Shown here: positions 47,631-56,729 of the stretch, in pieces
Numbering within the stretch: position 1 is the stretch's first letter
Layout: each line of letters begins with the position of its first letter
Source of the DNA: Polynucleobacter sp. AP-Reno-20A-A9
GTDB lineage: Bacteria; Pseudomonadota; Gammaproteobacteria; Burkholderiales; Burkholderiaceae
NCBI RefSeq assembly: GCF_018882085.1
Contig: NZ_JACVPB010000011.1
Span: 1-62,463, forward strand
Reading direction: 5' to 3'
DNA length: 62,463 nucleotides
Made by a program: the position numbers and the translations under genes
Notes under the pieces: generated by a model
Seen by the model: only the letters and a program-made list of their open reading frames with translations
Database searches by the model: none
Told to the model about the DNA's origin: nothing

Positions 47631-48359
47631 TTATTTGGTTTCATCTGGATTATCTTCAGACTCAGGGGTAACTTCTTCAGCACCTTGTACAGAAACCTCG
47701 ATGATGGTTTCTTCTACAGTGACTTCAGTTGTCTCTTCTTCAATCTCGCTCACCTCTTGAGCATCAGCATCGATTACTACTGTCTCTACGGTGGCAGATG
47801 GATCAAATTCCATTACGGCTTGACCCAATTGCGCTGCAGCAGCCATTGGCGCAGCATCTTCCAACATCGGCAAGCTTTGTAAATTAGTCAGACTAAGGTC
47901 ATCTAAAAATTGTTTGGTAGTGGCATATAAGCCTGGTCGACCAACCGTTTCTTTATGGCCAATCACCTCAACCCAACCGCGATCTTCTAACTGCTTCATG
48001 ACGTTACTGCTGACAGCAACACCACGAATTTCCTCGATCTCACCACGGGTTACGGGCTGGCGGTAAGCGATGATGGCTAAAGTTTCCATCACAGCACGTG
48101 AATACTTCGGTGGCTTTTCAAGAGTCAAGCGATCAAGGTACTCGCGCATCGACAGACGGCTTTGAAAACGCCAGCCAGTTGCGATATGCACTAGTTCCAT
48201 GCCCTTGTCATCCCAAGCGCGTTGCAGCTCAACTAAAGCCTCGTCGATATCTGCCGTAGTGATGTCTTCTATAAATAAGCGAGACAAATCAGCAACGGTG
48301 AGTGGTTCCTGTGCGCATAGGAGGGCTGTTTCAATGACGCGCTTATTGTGATCGTCCAT
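47631..48359 (-). CDS. scpB: Segregation and condensation protein B
   Basis: A 242-residue kleisin-associated protein with two winged-helix domains ([70 protein letters not shown]) and an acidic C-terminal tail (about 205-242). ScpB works with ScpA and SMC in chromosome organisation. It is followed by rluB, the usual arrangement; scpA is not in the window. Confidence 0.94.
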   Translation of the reverse strand: MDDHNKRVIETALLCAQEPLTVADLSRLFIEDITTADIDEALVELQRAWDDKGMELVHIATGWRFQSRLSMREYLDRLTLEKPPKYSRAVMETLAIIAYRQPVTRGEIEEIRGVAVSSNVMKQLEDRGWVEVIGHKETVGRPGLYATTKQFLDDLSLTNLQSLPMLEDAAPMAAAAQLGQAVMEFDPSATVETVVIDADAQEVSEIEEETTEVTVEETIIEVSVQGAEEVTPESEDNPDETK

Positions 48360-48546
48360 AAAATCCGGGCTACCAGGAGCAATCCTGATTAGGCTTTAAA
48401 AATGTATTTAGTAATGGGTTTTGGTGTTTTCAAGCTACTACGGACAATCCATCTCATCAGTTCTTCTTGGGATATGCCCGCGCTGAAACGAAGTACTTTT
48501 CGTTCACCTTGCACCCATTATAAGGTAGGCTCAATACAATAGCTAC

Positions 48547-49470
48547 ATGCACAAGAATTCCACCAAACCCCCTTTATCGCAGCCCAGGAACATAGATTCC
48601 ATGGAGCGACGTAGCCTACTGGGCCTCGGAATTGGCATGGGAGCCCTTCTTGGAGGTGCAGGTTTAAGCTCTTGCAGCCTCGTAGGGAGCAAAAAACCCG
48701 TTGTTGGCTTGGTTCTGGGCGCTGGAGCAGCTCGAGGCTTTGCTCATGTGGGCGTAATCAAGGCATTAGAAGCTCAGGGCATCAGACCCGATATTGTTGT
48801 GGGTAGTAGCGCTGGCAGCGTTATTGCCACCCTGCTCGCATCAGGCGCCTCCGGGAATGATCTCAATCGCCTAGCCCTCAATCTAGATGAGGCCACGATT
48901 GCTGACTGGGGACTTCCGTTTGCTGGCAGATTTGGCGGCCTCATCAAGGGTGATGCCCTACAAAACATGGTTAACCGAGAAGTGCAAAACAAATCGATTG
49001 AACAAATGCGCATCCCCCTGGGAATTGTTGCCACTGATCTGCAGTCGGGCAAAGGGGTTTTGTTTAGAACAGGCAATACCGGCTTAGCTGTTCGCGCATC
49101 TTGCAGCGTACCTGGAGTATTCCAGCCGGCAGTGATCAGCGGTAAAGAATATGTGGATGGCGGTTTAGTAGCGCCAGTACCAGTCAGCTACGCAAGACAG
49201 ATGGGGGCAACCTTAGTCATTGCTGTGAATATTTCTTCGGAACCTGTTCACCAAGATGCCAGCGGAACCTTGGGCGTCTTGCAACAAACCATCTCCATCA
49301 TGCAAAGAAGTATCAATCAGTACGAACTTAAAAGTGCAGACATCGTGATTCAGCCGCAATTAAAACAAATGGGCAGTGGTGATTTCAAATCCAGAAATTC
49401 CGCCATACTTGCCGGCGAAGCTGCAGCACAAGAGCAAATGGGATTAATTAAAGAGAAGCTTAAGAGCTAG
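48547..49470 (+). CDS. Patatin-like phospholipase, predicted lipoprotein
   Basis: A 307-residue protein. The N-terminal region contains twin arginines (ERRSLLGLG), a hydrophobic stretch and a lipobox-like LSSC-S, so export and lipid attachment at Cys near residue 43 are likely. The patatin domain has GAGAARGFAHVGV (oxyanion loop), nucleophile Ser in GSSAGS and the catalytic Asp in DGGLVAPVP. It would hydrolyse lipid acyl esters at the cell envelope. An internal ATG (48601) before ERRSLLG could be the true start. It is convergent with the NlpC/P60 gene. Confidence 0.88.
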   Translation: MHKNSTKPPLSQPRNIDSMERRSLLGLGIGMGALLGGAGLSSCSLVGSKKPVVGLVLGAGAARGFAHVGVIKALEAQGIRPDIVVGSSAGSVIATLLASGASGNDLNRLALNLDEATIADWGLPFAGRFGGLIKGDALQNMVNREVQNKSIEQMRIPLGIVATDLQSGKGVLFRTGNTGLAVRASCSVPGVFQPAVISGKEYVDGGLVAPVPVSYARQMGATLVIAVNISSEPVHQDASGTLGVLQQTISIMQRSINQYELKSADIVIQPQLKQMGSGDFKSRNSAILAGEAAAQEQMGLIKEKLKS

Positions 49471-49496
49471 CAAGCATCAGCCTCAAAAGCTTTTAC

Positions 49497-50144
49497 TTAA
49501 AGGCTGCGTGACTTACGCTTGAGATTTTTGACTTCGTTGAAAAGCTCTTGGCGTTCAGAGTCATCCAGATTGTCGCTACCATCTAAACGACGCGCTCCAT
49601 CAAAACGTTTATCCCAATAGAGGCTACCGAGATCATCTACTCGAACATTGGTACCTTTAGAGGGTGAGTGAATGAATTTGTTATCACCCACATAGATTCC
49701 TACGTGAGAAAAAGTGAGGCGCATCGTATTAAAAAATACGAGATCCCCTGGTTGCAATTCTTCACGGGTAATTGGCTTGCCAACACGACTCATTTGCGTT
49801 GACTTACGCGGCAATAAGAATCCCAACTTATCTTTGAAGACGTAGCCAACAAAACTACTGCCGTCCAGTCCAGACTGAGGTAATTCCGTATCCCAGCGAT
49901 AACGCACGCCAATCACTTCCATAGCGCGGTTAATCAATTCTTCTGATTTGCCAGTCACGGTATCAGCCAAGCGATCAGATACTCGAGCAATGTAGGAGCG
50001 CCCTGCCTGGAACATGCTTTCTTTAGGAACCACCGCATCTGCGGATGCCTCTACCGTTGCATCAACCGCATAGGCAGATACAGAGATGATGGCACCTAAA
50101 CTCAGGCCCAGCAGTTTCAAAAGAAGTGCTTTTTTCAATGACAT
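49497..50144 (-). CDS. NlpC/P60-fold protein lacking the catalytic cysteine
   Basis: A 215-residue exported protein (signal peptide about 1-26, cleavage after AYA). Residues 68-180 form a C40-type domain: GVRYRWDTELPQSGLDGSSFVG, LPRKSTQMSRVG, LQPGDLVFFNT, FSHVGIYVGDNKFIHS. Active members read DCSG at the nucleophile; here it is D94-G95-S96-S97, codon GGC at 49862-49860. The expected His147 is present. Without Cys the usual endopeptidase reaction is not possible, so this may be a pseudoenzyme that binds peptidoglycan. A charged helical tail follows (190-215). It lies downstream of yejF on the same strand (148-base gap). Confidence 0.88.
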   Translation of the reverse strand: MSLKKALLLKLLGLSLGAIISVSAYAVDATVEASADAVVPKESMFQAGRSYIARVSDRLADTVTGKSEELINRAMEVIGVRYRWDTELPQSGLDGSSFVGYVFKDKLGFLLPRKSTQMSRVGKPITREELQPGDLVFFNTMRLTFSHVGIYVGDNKFIHSPSKGTNVRVDDLGSLYWDKRFDGARRLDGSDNLDDSERQELFNEVKNLKRKSRSL

Positions 50145-50292
50145 CCGATCAGTTTAACAAAGAACTCTTAATTAACCAAGCCTTCACTCTATGCTTAAGC
50201 CATTGTTTATTAAGGTAAATTTGCTTTAATTCAGGGCAAATGCACCAAAGTAGCCCATTAAATAGGGTTTTACGCCACCCCCTTATTTGCTC

Positions 50293-51930
50293 CTAAGTCA
50301 GTTCGGCAGCTGCAAATAGCTCTTTGGTATAGGTCTGACGGGGATGCTTAATGAGGGTTTCGGTATCACCAAATTCCACCACCTTGCCGCCTTTGAGAAC
50401 CATGACCTCATGGGACATTGCTCTAATCACAGCCAAATCATGACTAATCATGAGATAGGCTAAGTTGTACTTTTTCTGCAGCTCAGTCAATAAAGCAAGC
50501 ACCTGCTTTTGAATAGAAACATCCAATGCTGAGGTGGGCTCATCCAAGACCAAAATTTGAGGACGCAAAATTAAGGCGCGCGCAATGGCGATTCGTTGGC
50601 GCTGTCCTCCAGAAAATTCGTGAGGGTAGCGCAGAAGCGCAGAACGATCTAAACCTACTTCCTTGAGCATGTCCACTACACGCGTCTCTCGTTCTGCAGC
50701 AGAAAGCTTTGGAAAATGCACATCCAAGCCTTCAGAAATAATCTGCAATACATTCATGCGCGGTGATAGCGAACCAAAAGGATCCTGAAAGATCACCTGT
50801 AGGCTAGAGCGCATTGCACGTCGCTCAATGGGCTTGAGTTTTTGCCAGTCACTACCAAGCACATCAACGCTGCCGCTAACCTCTGCCATGGAGTCGCCTA
50901 ATAAACCAAGTACAGCCATCCCCAAAGTGGTTTTGCCAGAGCCAGATTCACCAATCACGCCAATGGTCTGACCTTGCTTTAATGCAAAGCTGACTTTTTT
51001 CAATACTTTATGTGATGGCGCTTTTTTAAACCAAGAGACGGACTCTGAGCTTGGGTAGGCAACGGAGAGGTCCTCTGTTTTCAATAGCACTGGAGCTAAT
51101 GGCATCAGTGGCGCTATGTCGCGAACCGGCTCACTATTGACCATGGCGCGTGTATAGGGGTCCTCTGGATGCTCAAACACTTGTTTAGTTGGTCCAGCCT
51201 CCATCAAGTTGCCTTGATTGAGCACGGCTACGCGTTGTGCAAAATGCTTCACCAAATTGAGATCGTGGGTAATCAACAGAATTCCCATGCCGCCATGATC
51301 CTTGGATTCTTCTTGGAGCTCTTTGAGCAAATCTAAGATTTGCAAACGCAAACTCACATCTAAAGCTGTCGTAGGTTCATCTGCAATTAGTAGCCGTGGC
51401 TTGCATGCCAAAGCCATCGCAATCATGGCGCGCTGTCTTTGACCGCCCGAGAGTTGATGTGGATAAGAGTGAAAGCGGCGCTCGGGCTCAGGTATTCCAG
51501 TCTTGCGGAGTAAATCAATTGCAGCATCAATCGAGTCTGCTTTAGAAATCAAAGGTTGATAGATCTGCACTGCCTCGATAATTTGATTGCCTACAGTAAA
51601 GAGTGGGTTCAGAGCCGTCATTGGCTCTTGAAACACCATCGCAATTTCGCGACCACGAATCTCGCGAATATCTTGCATAGACATCGAGAGCAAGTCTACC
51701 GTGCCCTTCCCATCTTTTTTATTCCACAGAATCTTGCCGGAAACCTTTGCGCCCTCAGGCTCCAGTCGCAATGGCGCTAATGCAGTCAGTGTCTTACCTG
51801 AACCAGATTCCCCAACTAATGCCACACGTTCACCGATGCCAATTGCTAAATCGAGATGGCTCACTGCAAACTTTTCGCGGCGACCTGATCCAAATGAGAT
51901 GCAAAGATCTTCATAACGTAGCAAGCTCAT
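50293..51930 (-). CDS. yejF: Peptide ABC transporter ATPase with two nucleotide-binding domains (YejF-like)
   Basis: A 545-residue ATPase. Domain 1 (1-270) has Walker A GESGSGKTLTALA, signature LSGGQRQRAM and Walker B LLIADEPTTALD; domain 2 (about 280-545) has GESGSGKTTLGMA, FSGGQRQRIA and ILVLDEPTSALD. This double ATPase is characteristic of YejF, the motor of the YejABEF oligopeptide/microcin C importer. Its start overlaps the permease stop by 4 bases. Confidence 0.94.
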   Translation of the reverse strand: MSLLRYEDLCISFGSGRREKFAVSHLDLAIGIGERVALVGESGSGKTLTALAPLRLEPEGAKVSGKILWNKKDGKGTVDLLSMSMQDIREIRGREIAMVFQEPMTALNPLFTVGNQIIEAVQIYQPLISKADSIDAAIDLLRKTGIPEPERRFHSYPHQLSGGQRQRAMIAMALACKPRLLIADEPTTALDVSLRLQILDLLKELQEESKDHGGMGILLITHDLNLVKHFAQRVAVLNQGNLMEAGPTKQVFEHPEDPYTRAMVNSEPVRDIAPLMPLAPVLLKTEDLSVAYPSSESVSWFKKAPSHKVLKKVSFALKQGQTIGVIGESGSGKTTLGMAVLGLLGDSMAEVSGSVDVLGSDWQKLKPIERRAMRSSLQVIFQDPFGSLSPRMNVLQIISEGLDVHFPKLSAAERETRVVDMLKEVGLDRSALLRYPHEFSGGQRQRIAIARALILRPQILVLDEPTSALDVSIQKQVLALLTELQKKYNLAYLMISHDLAVIRAMSHEVMVLKGGKVVEFGDTETLIKHPRQTYTKELFAAAELT

Positions 51931-52952
51931 GAGCGCCCTCCACTCATAACGCCAGCCTTACGAGAATCAAAAGCATTACGCAATGCTTCGCCCATAAATG
52001 TTAATAGCAGTAGCGTGGCAACCAAGACAACAAAGGTTGATAAGGAGATCCACCAAGCATCAAGATTGCTTTTTCCTTGAGACAGTAGTTCACCCAAGCT
52101 TGGCGTTCCCGGAGGAACGCCTAAGCCTAAAAAGTCCAAGCTGGTTAAAGACAAAATGGCGGCACTCATGCGAAATGGCAAAAAGGTAATCACCGGAGTC
52201 AAGCTATTCGGCAAGATGTGACGCCACATGATTTGTAAATTAGTTAAGCCCAGTGCTCGTGCCGCACGTACATATTCCAAAGCACGATTTCGGAAAAATT
52301 CAGCCCGGACGTAATCTGACAAACCCATCCAACCAAAAGCGGCTAACAAAATGATCAACAGCGAAACACTAGGATTGAAGATTGAGGCAAAAATGATCAG
52401 CAAGTACAGCTCTGGCATAGCGGACCAGATTTCAATCAGTCGCTGAGAAACTAGGTCAAACTTACCCCCAAAGAAGCCCATTAAAGATCCAGTGATGATG
52501 CCCACACTCACCCCAACGATCGTCAGAGCAAGGCCAAATAGAATCGATAAGCGGAAACCGTATATCAGGCGCGCCAGAACATCGCGCCCACGATCATCGG
52601 TCCCTAGCCAGTTCTCCCAGGAGGGTGGTGCCGGATTGGGCACTTGTGAAAAGTAATTGAGCGTCTCATAGCTATAGTGAATCGGCGGGTAGATTGCCCA
52701 ATTACCATTGCTAGTAATGTTCTGGCGAATATCTGGATCCAAAAAATCAGTCGGTGTTGCAAAGTCACCACCAAAAACCGTTTCGGGCTGACTCTTTACG
52801 ATTGGGAAATAGAAATGGCCTTCATAGCGAACTACCAAAGGCTTGTCATTTGCAATCAATTCAGCACACATCGATAAGCCAAACAGGACCATGAAGATCC
52901 ATAGGCTTGTATAACCCATGCGACTATTCTTGAAGCGCTGCCAACGACTCAT
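51927..52952 (-). CDS. yejE: Peptide ABC transporter permease (YejE-like)
   Basis: A 341-residue inner-membrane protein with an N-terminal membrane segment, a periplasmic part (NWLGTDDRGRDVLARLIYGF) and a five- to six-helix permease core with the EYVRAARALGLTNLQIMWRHILPNS coupling loop. The open frame goes to 53003, but ATG 52952 overlaps the upstream stop (ATGA) and gives the expected start MSRWQRFKNSRMG. Confidence 0.94.
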   Translation of the reverse strand: MSRWQRFKNSRMGYTSLWIFMVLFGLSMCAELIANDKPLVVRYEGHFYFPIVKSQPETVFGGDFATPTDFLDPDIRQNITSNGNWAIYPPIHYSYETLNYFSQVPNPAPPSWENWLGTDDRGRDVLARLIYGFRLSILFGLALTIVGVSVGIITGSLMGFFGGKFDLVSQRLIEIWSAMPELYLLIIFASIFNPSVSLLIILLAAFGWMGLSDYVRAEFFRNRALEYVRAARALGLTNLQIMWRHILPNSLTPVITFLPFRMSAAILSLTSLDFLGLGVPPGTPSLGELLSQGKSNLDAWWISLSTFVVLVATLLLLTFMGEALRNAFDSRKAGVMSGGRS

Positions 52953-54025
52953 GAGCCGCCTCCCGCACCAAACTGAATACGTGGGTCTACATAGACATAG
53001 CAAAGATCGGAAATTAACTTGGTGAACAAACCAATCAGCGTGAATAAATACAACGTACCGAAAACTACTGGGTAGTCACGACGCATCACAGACTCGTATG
53101 AAAGCAAGCCAAGCCCATCCAATGAGAATAGCGTTTCGATCAACAGCGAACCAGTAAAGAATGCGCCGATAAATGCAGCTGGGAATCCTGTCACTAAAGG
53201 CAAAAGTGCATTCCGGAATACATGCTTCCACAATACTTGCTTTTCAGTAAGGCCCTTTGCGCGCGCAGTCAAAACATACTGTTTACGAATCTCTTCCAGG
53301 AAAGAATTTTTAGTCAGCATAGTGACTACGGCAAAGCTACCCAAAACAGAAGCGGTAATCGGTAACACTAAATGCCACAAGTAATCCATGACTTTGCCAA
53401 TCAAACTCAGATCACTCCAATTGTCTGAAGTAAGACCACGCAGTGGAAAGAGTTGCAAGAAACTACCGCCACCAAAGAGAACGAGTAATAAGACACCCAG
53501 CACAAATCCAGGAATCGCATAACCAACCAGGATCATGCTGCTGGTAACTGCATCAAAGCGAGAGCCATCCCGGACCGCCTTGGCAATACCCAAGGGAATC
53601 GAGACTAAATACGTAATAAAGAAGGTCCACAGTCCAATACTGATCGAGACTGGTAGCTTAGAGACCACTAATGTCCAAACGCTTTCGTGTTGATAGTAGC
53701 TTTCACCTAAATCGAATCTGGCAAAGCGACCTAACATCATGAAATAGCGTTCGAGTGGCGGCTTATCAAAACCATATAAAGCCTTCACTTCCTCTAGACG
53801 CTGTGCATCGACGCCTTGACGACCGCGGTAGGTTGAGCCAGAGCCGGAAGATTCTGAGCCACCTGTTGCAGCACCACCCTTCCCTTTTAACTCCAATACC
53901 ATTTGCTCTACTGGACCACCTGGGACAAATTGCACTACTGCAAAGGTAAGAGTTAATACCCCCAAGATTGTCGGAATCATTAGGAGCAAACGTTTAAAAA
54001 TATAGGCGCGCATTTGACCTTGCAT
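52949..54025 (-). CDS. yejB: Peptide ABC transporter permease (YejB-like)
   Basis: A 358-residue permease starting MQGQMRAYIFKRLLLMIPT, with a long loop containing a Gly/Ser-rich segment (GGAATGGSESSGSGS), several membrane helices and the coupling loop RKQYVLTARAKGLTEKQVLWKHV. The start codon overlaps the yejA stop by one base (TAATG), with AGAGGG upstream. The longer open frame to 54145 lies in another frame over yejA and is not used. Confidence 0.94.
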   Translation of the reverse strand: MQGQMRAYIFKRLLLMIPTILGVLTLTFAVVQFVPGGPVEQMVLELKGKGGAATGGSESSGSGSTYRGRQGVDAQRLEEVKALYGFDKPPLERYFMMLGRFARFDLGESYYQHESVWTLVVSKLPVSISIGLWTFFITYLVSIPLGIAKAVRDGSRFDAVTSSMILVGYAIPGFVLGVLLLVLFGGGSFLQLFPLRGLTSDNWSDLSLIGKVMDYLWHLVLPITASVLGSFAVVTMLTKNSFLEEIRKQYVLTARAKGLTEKQVLWKHVFRNALLPLVTGFPAAFIGAFFTGSLLIETLFSLDGLGLLSYESVMRRDYPVVFGTLYLFTLIGLFTKLISDLCYVYVDPRIQFGAGGGS

Positions 54026-55893
54026 TATTTGCCCTCTTCTTTCCACCAATTTTGCATGATCCATGCCTCGGCCGAGTAATACAAAGGAGGTTCTGGGTAG
54101 CGCATCTCCTGGCGGAATGCGACCCGATGAGTTGGGTTGTACCACTGTGGGACAACGTAATAACTATTCCACAGGACTCTATCCAGAGCTCTTGTTGCGG
54201 TTCTTAACTGTTCCCGGTTTTGTGCTTTGGTAATTTCGTCAATCAAAGCATCAACCACGGGTGATTGCACACCAATCACATTGTCAGAGCCCTTTTCTTT
54301 GGCAGCCTGGCTGCCAAAGCGATCCCAGAGTTCATTGCCTGGATTTTGGGAGTCCTGAAATCTGACGGTAGTCATATCAAAGTCGTATTCATTCATCCGT
54401 TTTTGATGCAAAGCAAAGTCACTGGTCCGAATATCTACTTGCACCCCCAACTTTTCTAAGTTGCGTACATAAGCAGAGATCACCCTCAAGAAGAATCCGC
54501 CATCCTCCACAATCTCAAAGCGAAATGGCTCGCCCTTTTCATTACGCAATGCGCCATCGCGATATTGCCAGCCTGCGTGGAGAAGGAGCTCACGGGCTTT
54601 CTTTAAGTTCTGGCGCAAGCTACCAGGTGGCTTGGTTGATGGCGCTGCAGGCATTGGGCCAAAAACCGCATCCGGCACCCACTGAGGATATTTAGCCTTC
54701 AAAGGTTTAAGCAACTTGAGCTCTGACTCCGTAGGCTTACGAGGGTCATCAAAGTTAGCGCTCAAATCACTGTTAGTGAAGTAACTATTGATGCGGCTAT
54801 ATTGATCAAAAAATATTTGGCGATTGAGCCATTCAAAATCGAGTGCATAACCTAAAGCTTCGCGTACGCGCGCATCTTTAAAAATAGGACGTCGCACATT
54901 CATGGCAAAACCTTGCATGCCAGCGCCGTTGTGATTTAAGAATGCCTTCTTTAAGAGAATACCTTGATCAAACTTAGAGCCCACATATCCTTTGGCCCAG
55001 ATCTTGGCGCGATACTCAACTAGCGCATCAAACTCGCCTGCTTTAAAGGCTTCCAGCCTAACAGCATCGTCGCTATAGAGTTTGTAAAGAACACGATCAA
55101 AGTTATAAAAACCAACACGGACATTTAACGGTTTACCGAGTTGATCAGCCCAATAGTTTGGGTTCTTTTTATAAACAATCGATTTGCCTGCTTTAAAAGA
55201 TTCAATCAAATACGTCCCACTACCGATCGGCGTTTCAAAGGCAAGCTTTTCAAACGGAATAACCGTTCCATCTGCTTGCTTACCCCAGTTACGTGAGAAC
55301 ACTGGGAAAGTCCCCGCCAAGATAGGTAGTTCAGCGTTGTCATTCTTAAAATCAAAGCGAATAGATCGATCAGATAAAACAACTGCTTCTTTAATATCGG
55401 CAAACGTTGTTTTATAACGAGGGTGAGCTTTACCGCTCATCAGGGTATCAAAACTATATTTAACGTCAGCAGCCAAGACTGGACTGCCATCAGAAAATTT
55501 TGCCTCAGGGCGAATACGGAAGGTGACCGACTTATGATCTTTAGCCACTTGAATATCGTCTGCCAATAAACCGTAAATACTGGAGACCTCATCGGCGCTT
55601 CCTTCGGCCAAGGACTCAAACATGAGTTCAATTCCAGGGGCGGTAATACCCCTGAGAGTGAATGGATTGAATTTATCAAAGCTCGTTCTTTGCCCTGGGT
55701 TTGGCAAGACCAGGGTTCCACCGCGGGGAGCGGTGGGGTTGACGTAATCAAAATGGGCAAATCCCTCGGGATATTTGGGCTTGCCGTATTGCGCAATCCC
55801 CTGTCCTGCAAGAGCTATATTGGCCCCAAGCCCGACTAGCAGGGCTAGCAGCAAGAAATAGGCAATTTGTCGAATGGGCTTTAGGGTGGGCAT
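54025..55893 (-). CDS. yejA: Extracellular peptide-binding protein (YejA-like, family 5)
   Basis: A 622-residue periplasmic binding protein with signal peptide (about 1-30). FAHFDYVNPTAPRGGTLVLPNPG, HKSVTFRIRPEAKFSDGSPVLAADVKYSFDTL and VREALGYALDFEWLNRQIFF are typical of family 5 binding proteins of the YejA branch. It captures oligopeptides, possibly murein-derived, for the YejBEF importer. It is the first gene of the operon and divergent from fabI, 50 bases away. Confidence 0.94.
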   Translation of the reverse strand: MPTLKPIRQIAYFLLLALLVGLGANIALAGQGIAQYGKPKYPEGFAHFDYVNPTAPRGGTLVLPNPGQRTSFDKFNPFTLRGITAPGIELMFESLAEGSADEVSSIYGLLADDIQVAKDHKSVTFRIRPEAKFSDGSPVLAADVKYSFDTLMSGKAHPRYKTTFADIKEAVVLSDRSIRFDFKNDNAELPILAGTFPVFSRNWGKQADGTVIPFEKLAFETPIGSGTYLIESFKAGKSIVYKKNPNYWADQLGKPLNVRVGFYNFDRVLYKLYSDDAVRLEAFKAGEFDALVEYRAKIWAKGYVGSKFDQGILLKKAFLNHNGAGMQGFAMNVRRPIFKDARVREALGYALDFEWLNRQIFFDQYSRINSYFTNSDLSANFDDPRKPTESELKLLKPLKAKYPQWVPDAVFGPMPAAPSTKPPGSLRQNLKKARELLLHAGWQYRDGALRNEKGEPFRFEIVEDGGFFLRVISAYVRNLEKLGVQVDIRTSDFALHQKRMNEYDFDMTTVRFQDSQNPGNELWDRFGSQAAKEKGSDNVIGVQSPVVDALIDEITKAQNREQLRTATRALDRVLWNSYYVVPQWYNPTHRVAFRQEMRYPEPPLYYSAEAWIMQNWWKEEGK

Positions 55894-55943
55894 ATATGCA
55901 ACAATTGTAGATAGCTAATCATATTTGAAGTAAAGGACAAAAC

Positions 55944-56729
55944 ATGGGCTTTCTCACCGGCAAAAAAATCCTCATTACCGGCCTCCTCTCTAACCGCTCT
56001 ATTGCCTATGGCATAGCCAAGGCCTGCCACCGTGAAGGTGCCGAACTAGCCTTTACTTATGTGGGCGAGCGCTTTAAGGACCGTATTGTTGATTTTGCAA
56101 AAGAATTCAATACCGAACTCATTTTTGACTGCGATGTGGGCAGCGATGAACAAATCAGTGCACTTTTCAAGGATTTAGCTAAATCCTGGCCTCAGTTTGA
56201 TGGTTTTGTACATGCGATCGGATTTGCTCCACGCGAAGCGATTGCGGGTGATTTTTTGGAAGGTCTTTCACGTGAAGGCTTCAAGATTGCTCACGACATT
56301 TCTGCTTACAGCTTCCCAGCAATGGCAAAAGAAGCACTCCCAATGTTGCGCGACAAATCTTCATTGCTCACTTTGACGTATTTGGGATCAATGAAGAATG
56401 TTCCTAACTACAACACTATGGGTTTAGCAAAAGCATCGCTTGAAGCTTCTGTTCGCTACCTCGCTGGCTCAGTTGGTCCTAAAGGGATTCGTGCTAACGG
56501 CATCTCCGCTGGCCCAATTAAAACTCTAGCCGCTTCCGGCATCAAAGGCTTTGGCAAGATCTTGCAAGCAGTTGAGGAAACGGCTCCACTGCGTCGCAAT
56601 GTAACAATTGATGATGTGGGCAATACGGCTGCATTCTTATTATCTGACCTTGCAAATGGCATTACCGCTGAAATCATTTATGTTGATAACGGCTTTAGCC
56701 AAGTAGTTGGCGGAATGGATGAGGTTTGA
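55944..56729 (+). CDS. fabI: Enoyl-acyl carrier protein reductase (NADH)
   Basis: A 261-residue short-chain-dehydrogenase-type enzyme completing each cycle of fatty acid elongation. GLLSNRSIAYGIAKACHREGAELAFTY is the NADH-binding start; TYLGSMKNVPNYNTMGLAKASLE holds the Tyr-x6-Lys catalytic pair; SAGPIKTLAASGI follows. Length matches FabI. The stop overlaps the possible TTG start of chrA. Confidence 0.96.
   Translation: MGFLTGKKILITGLLSNRSIAYGIAKACHREGAELAFTYVGERFKDRIVDFAKEFNTELIFDCDVGSDEQISALFKDLAKSWPQFDGFVHAIGFAPREAIAGDFLEGLSREGFKIAHDISAYSFPAMAKEALPMLRDKSSLLTLTYLGSMKNVPNYNTMGLAKASLEASVRYLAGSVGPKGIRANGISAGPIKTLAASGIKGFGKILQAVEETAPLRRNVTIDDVGNTAAFLLSDLANGITAEIIYVDNGFSQVVGGMDEV

Noticed and set aside
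50260..50288. Terminator after yejF
   Set aside because: AAATAGGG / CCCTTATTT can pair only with a bulge and a 12-base loop, and there is no U-tract; too weak to call.
54026..54145. Extended N-terminus for the YejB permease
   Set aside because: The extra 40 residues overlap yejA out of frame; ATG 54025 has a ribosome site and gives the family-like start.
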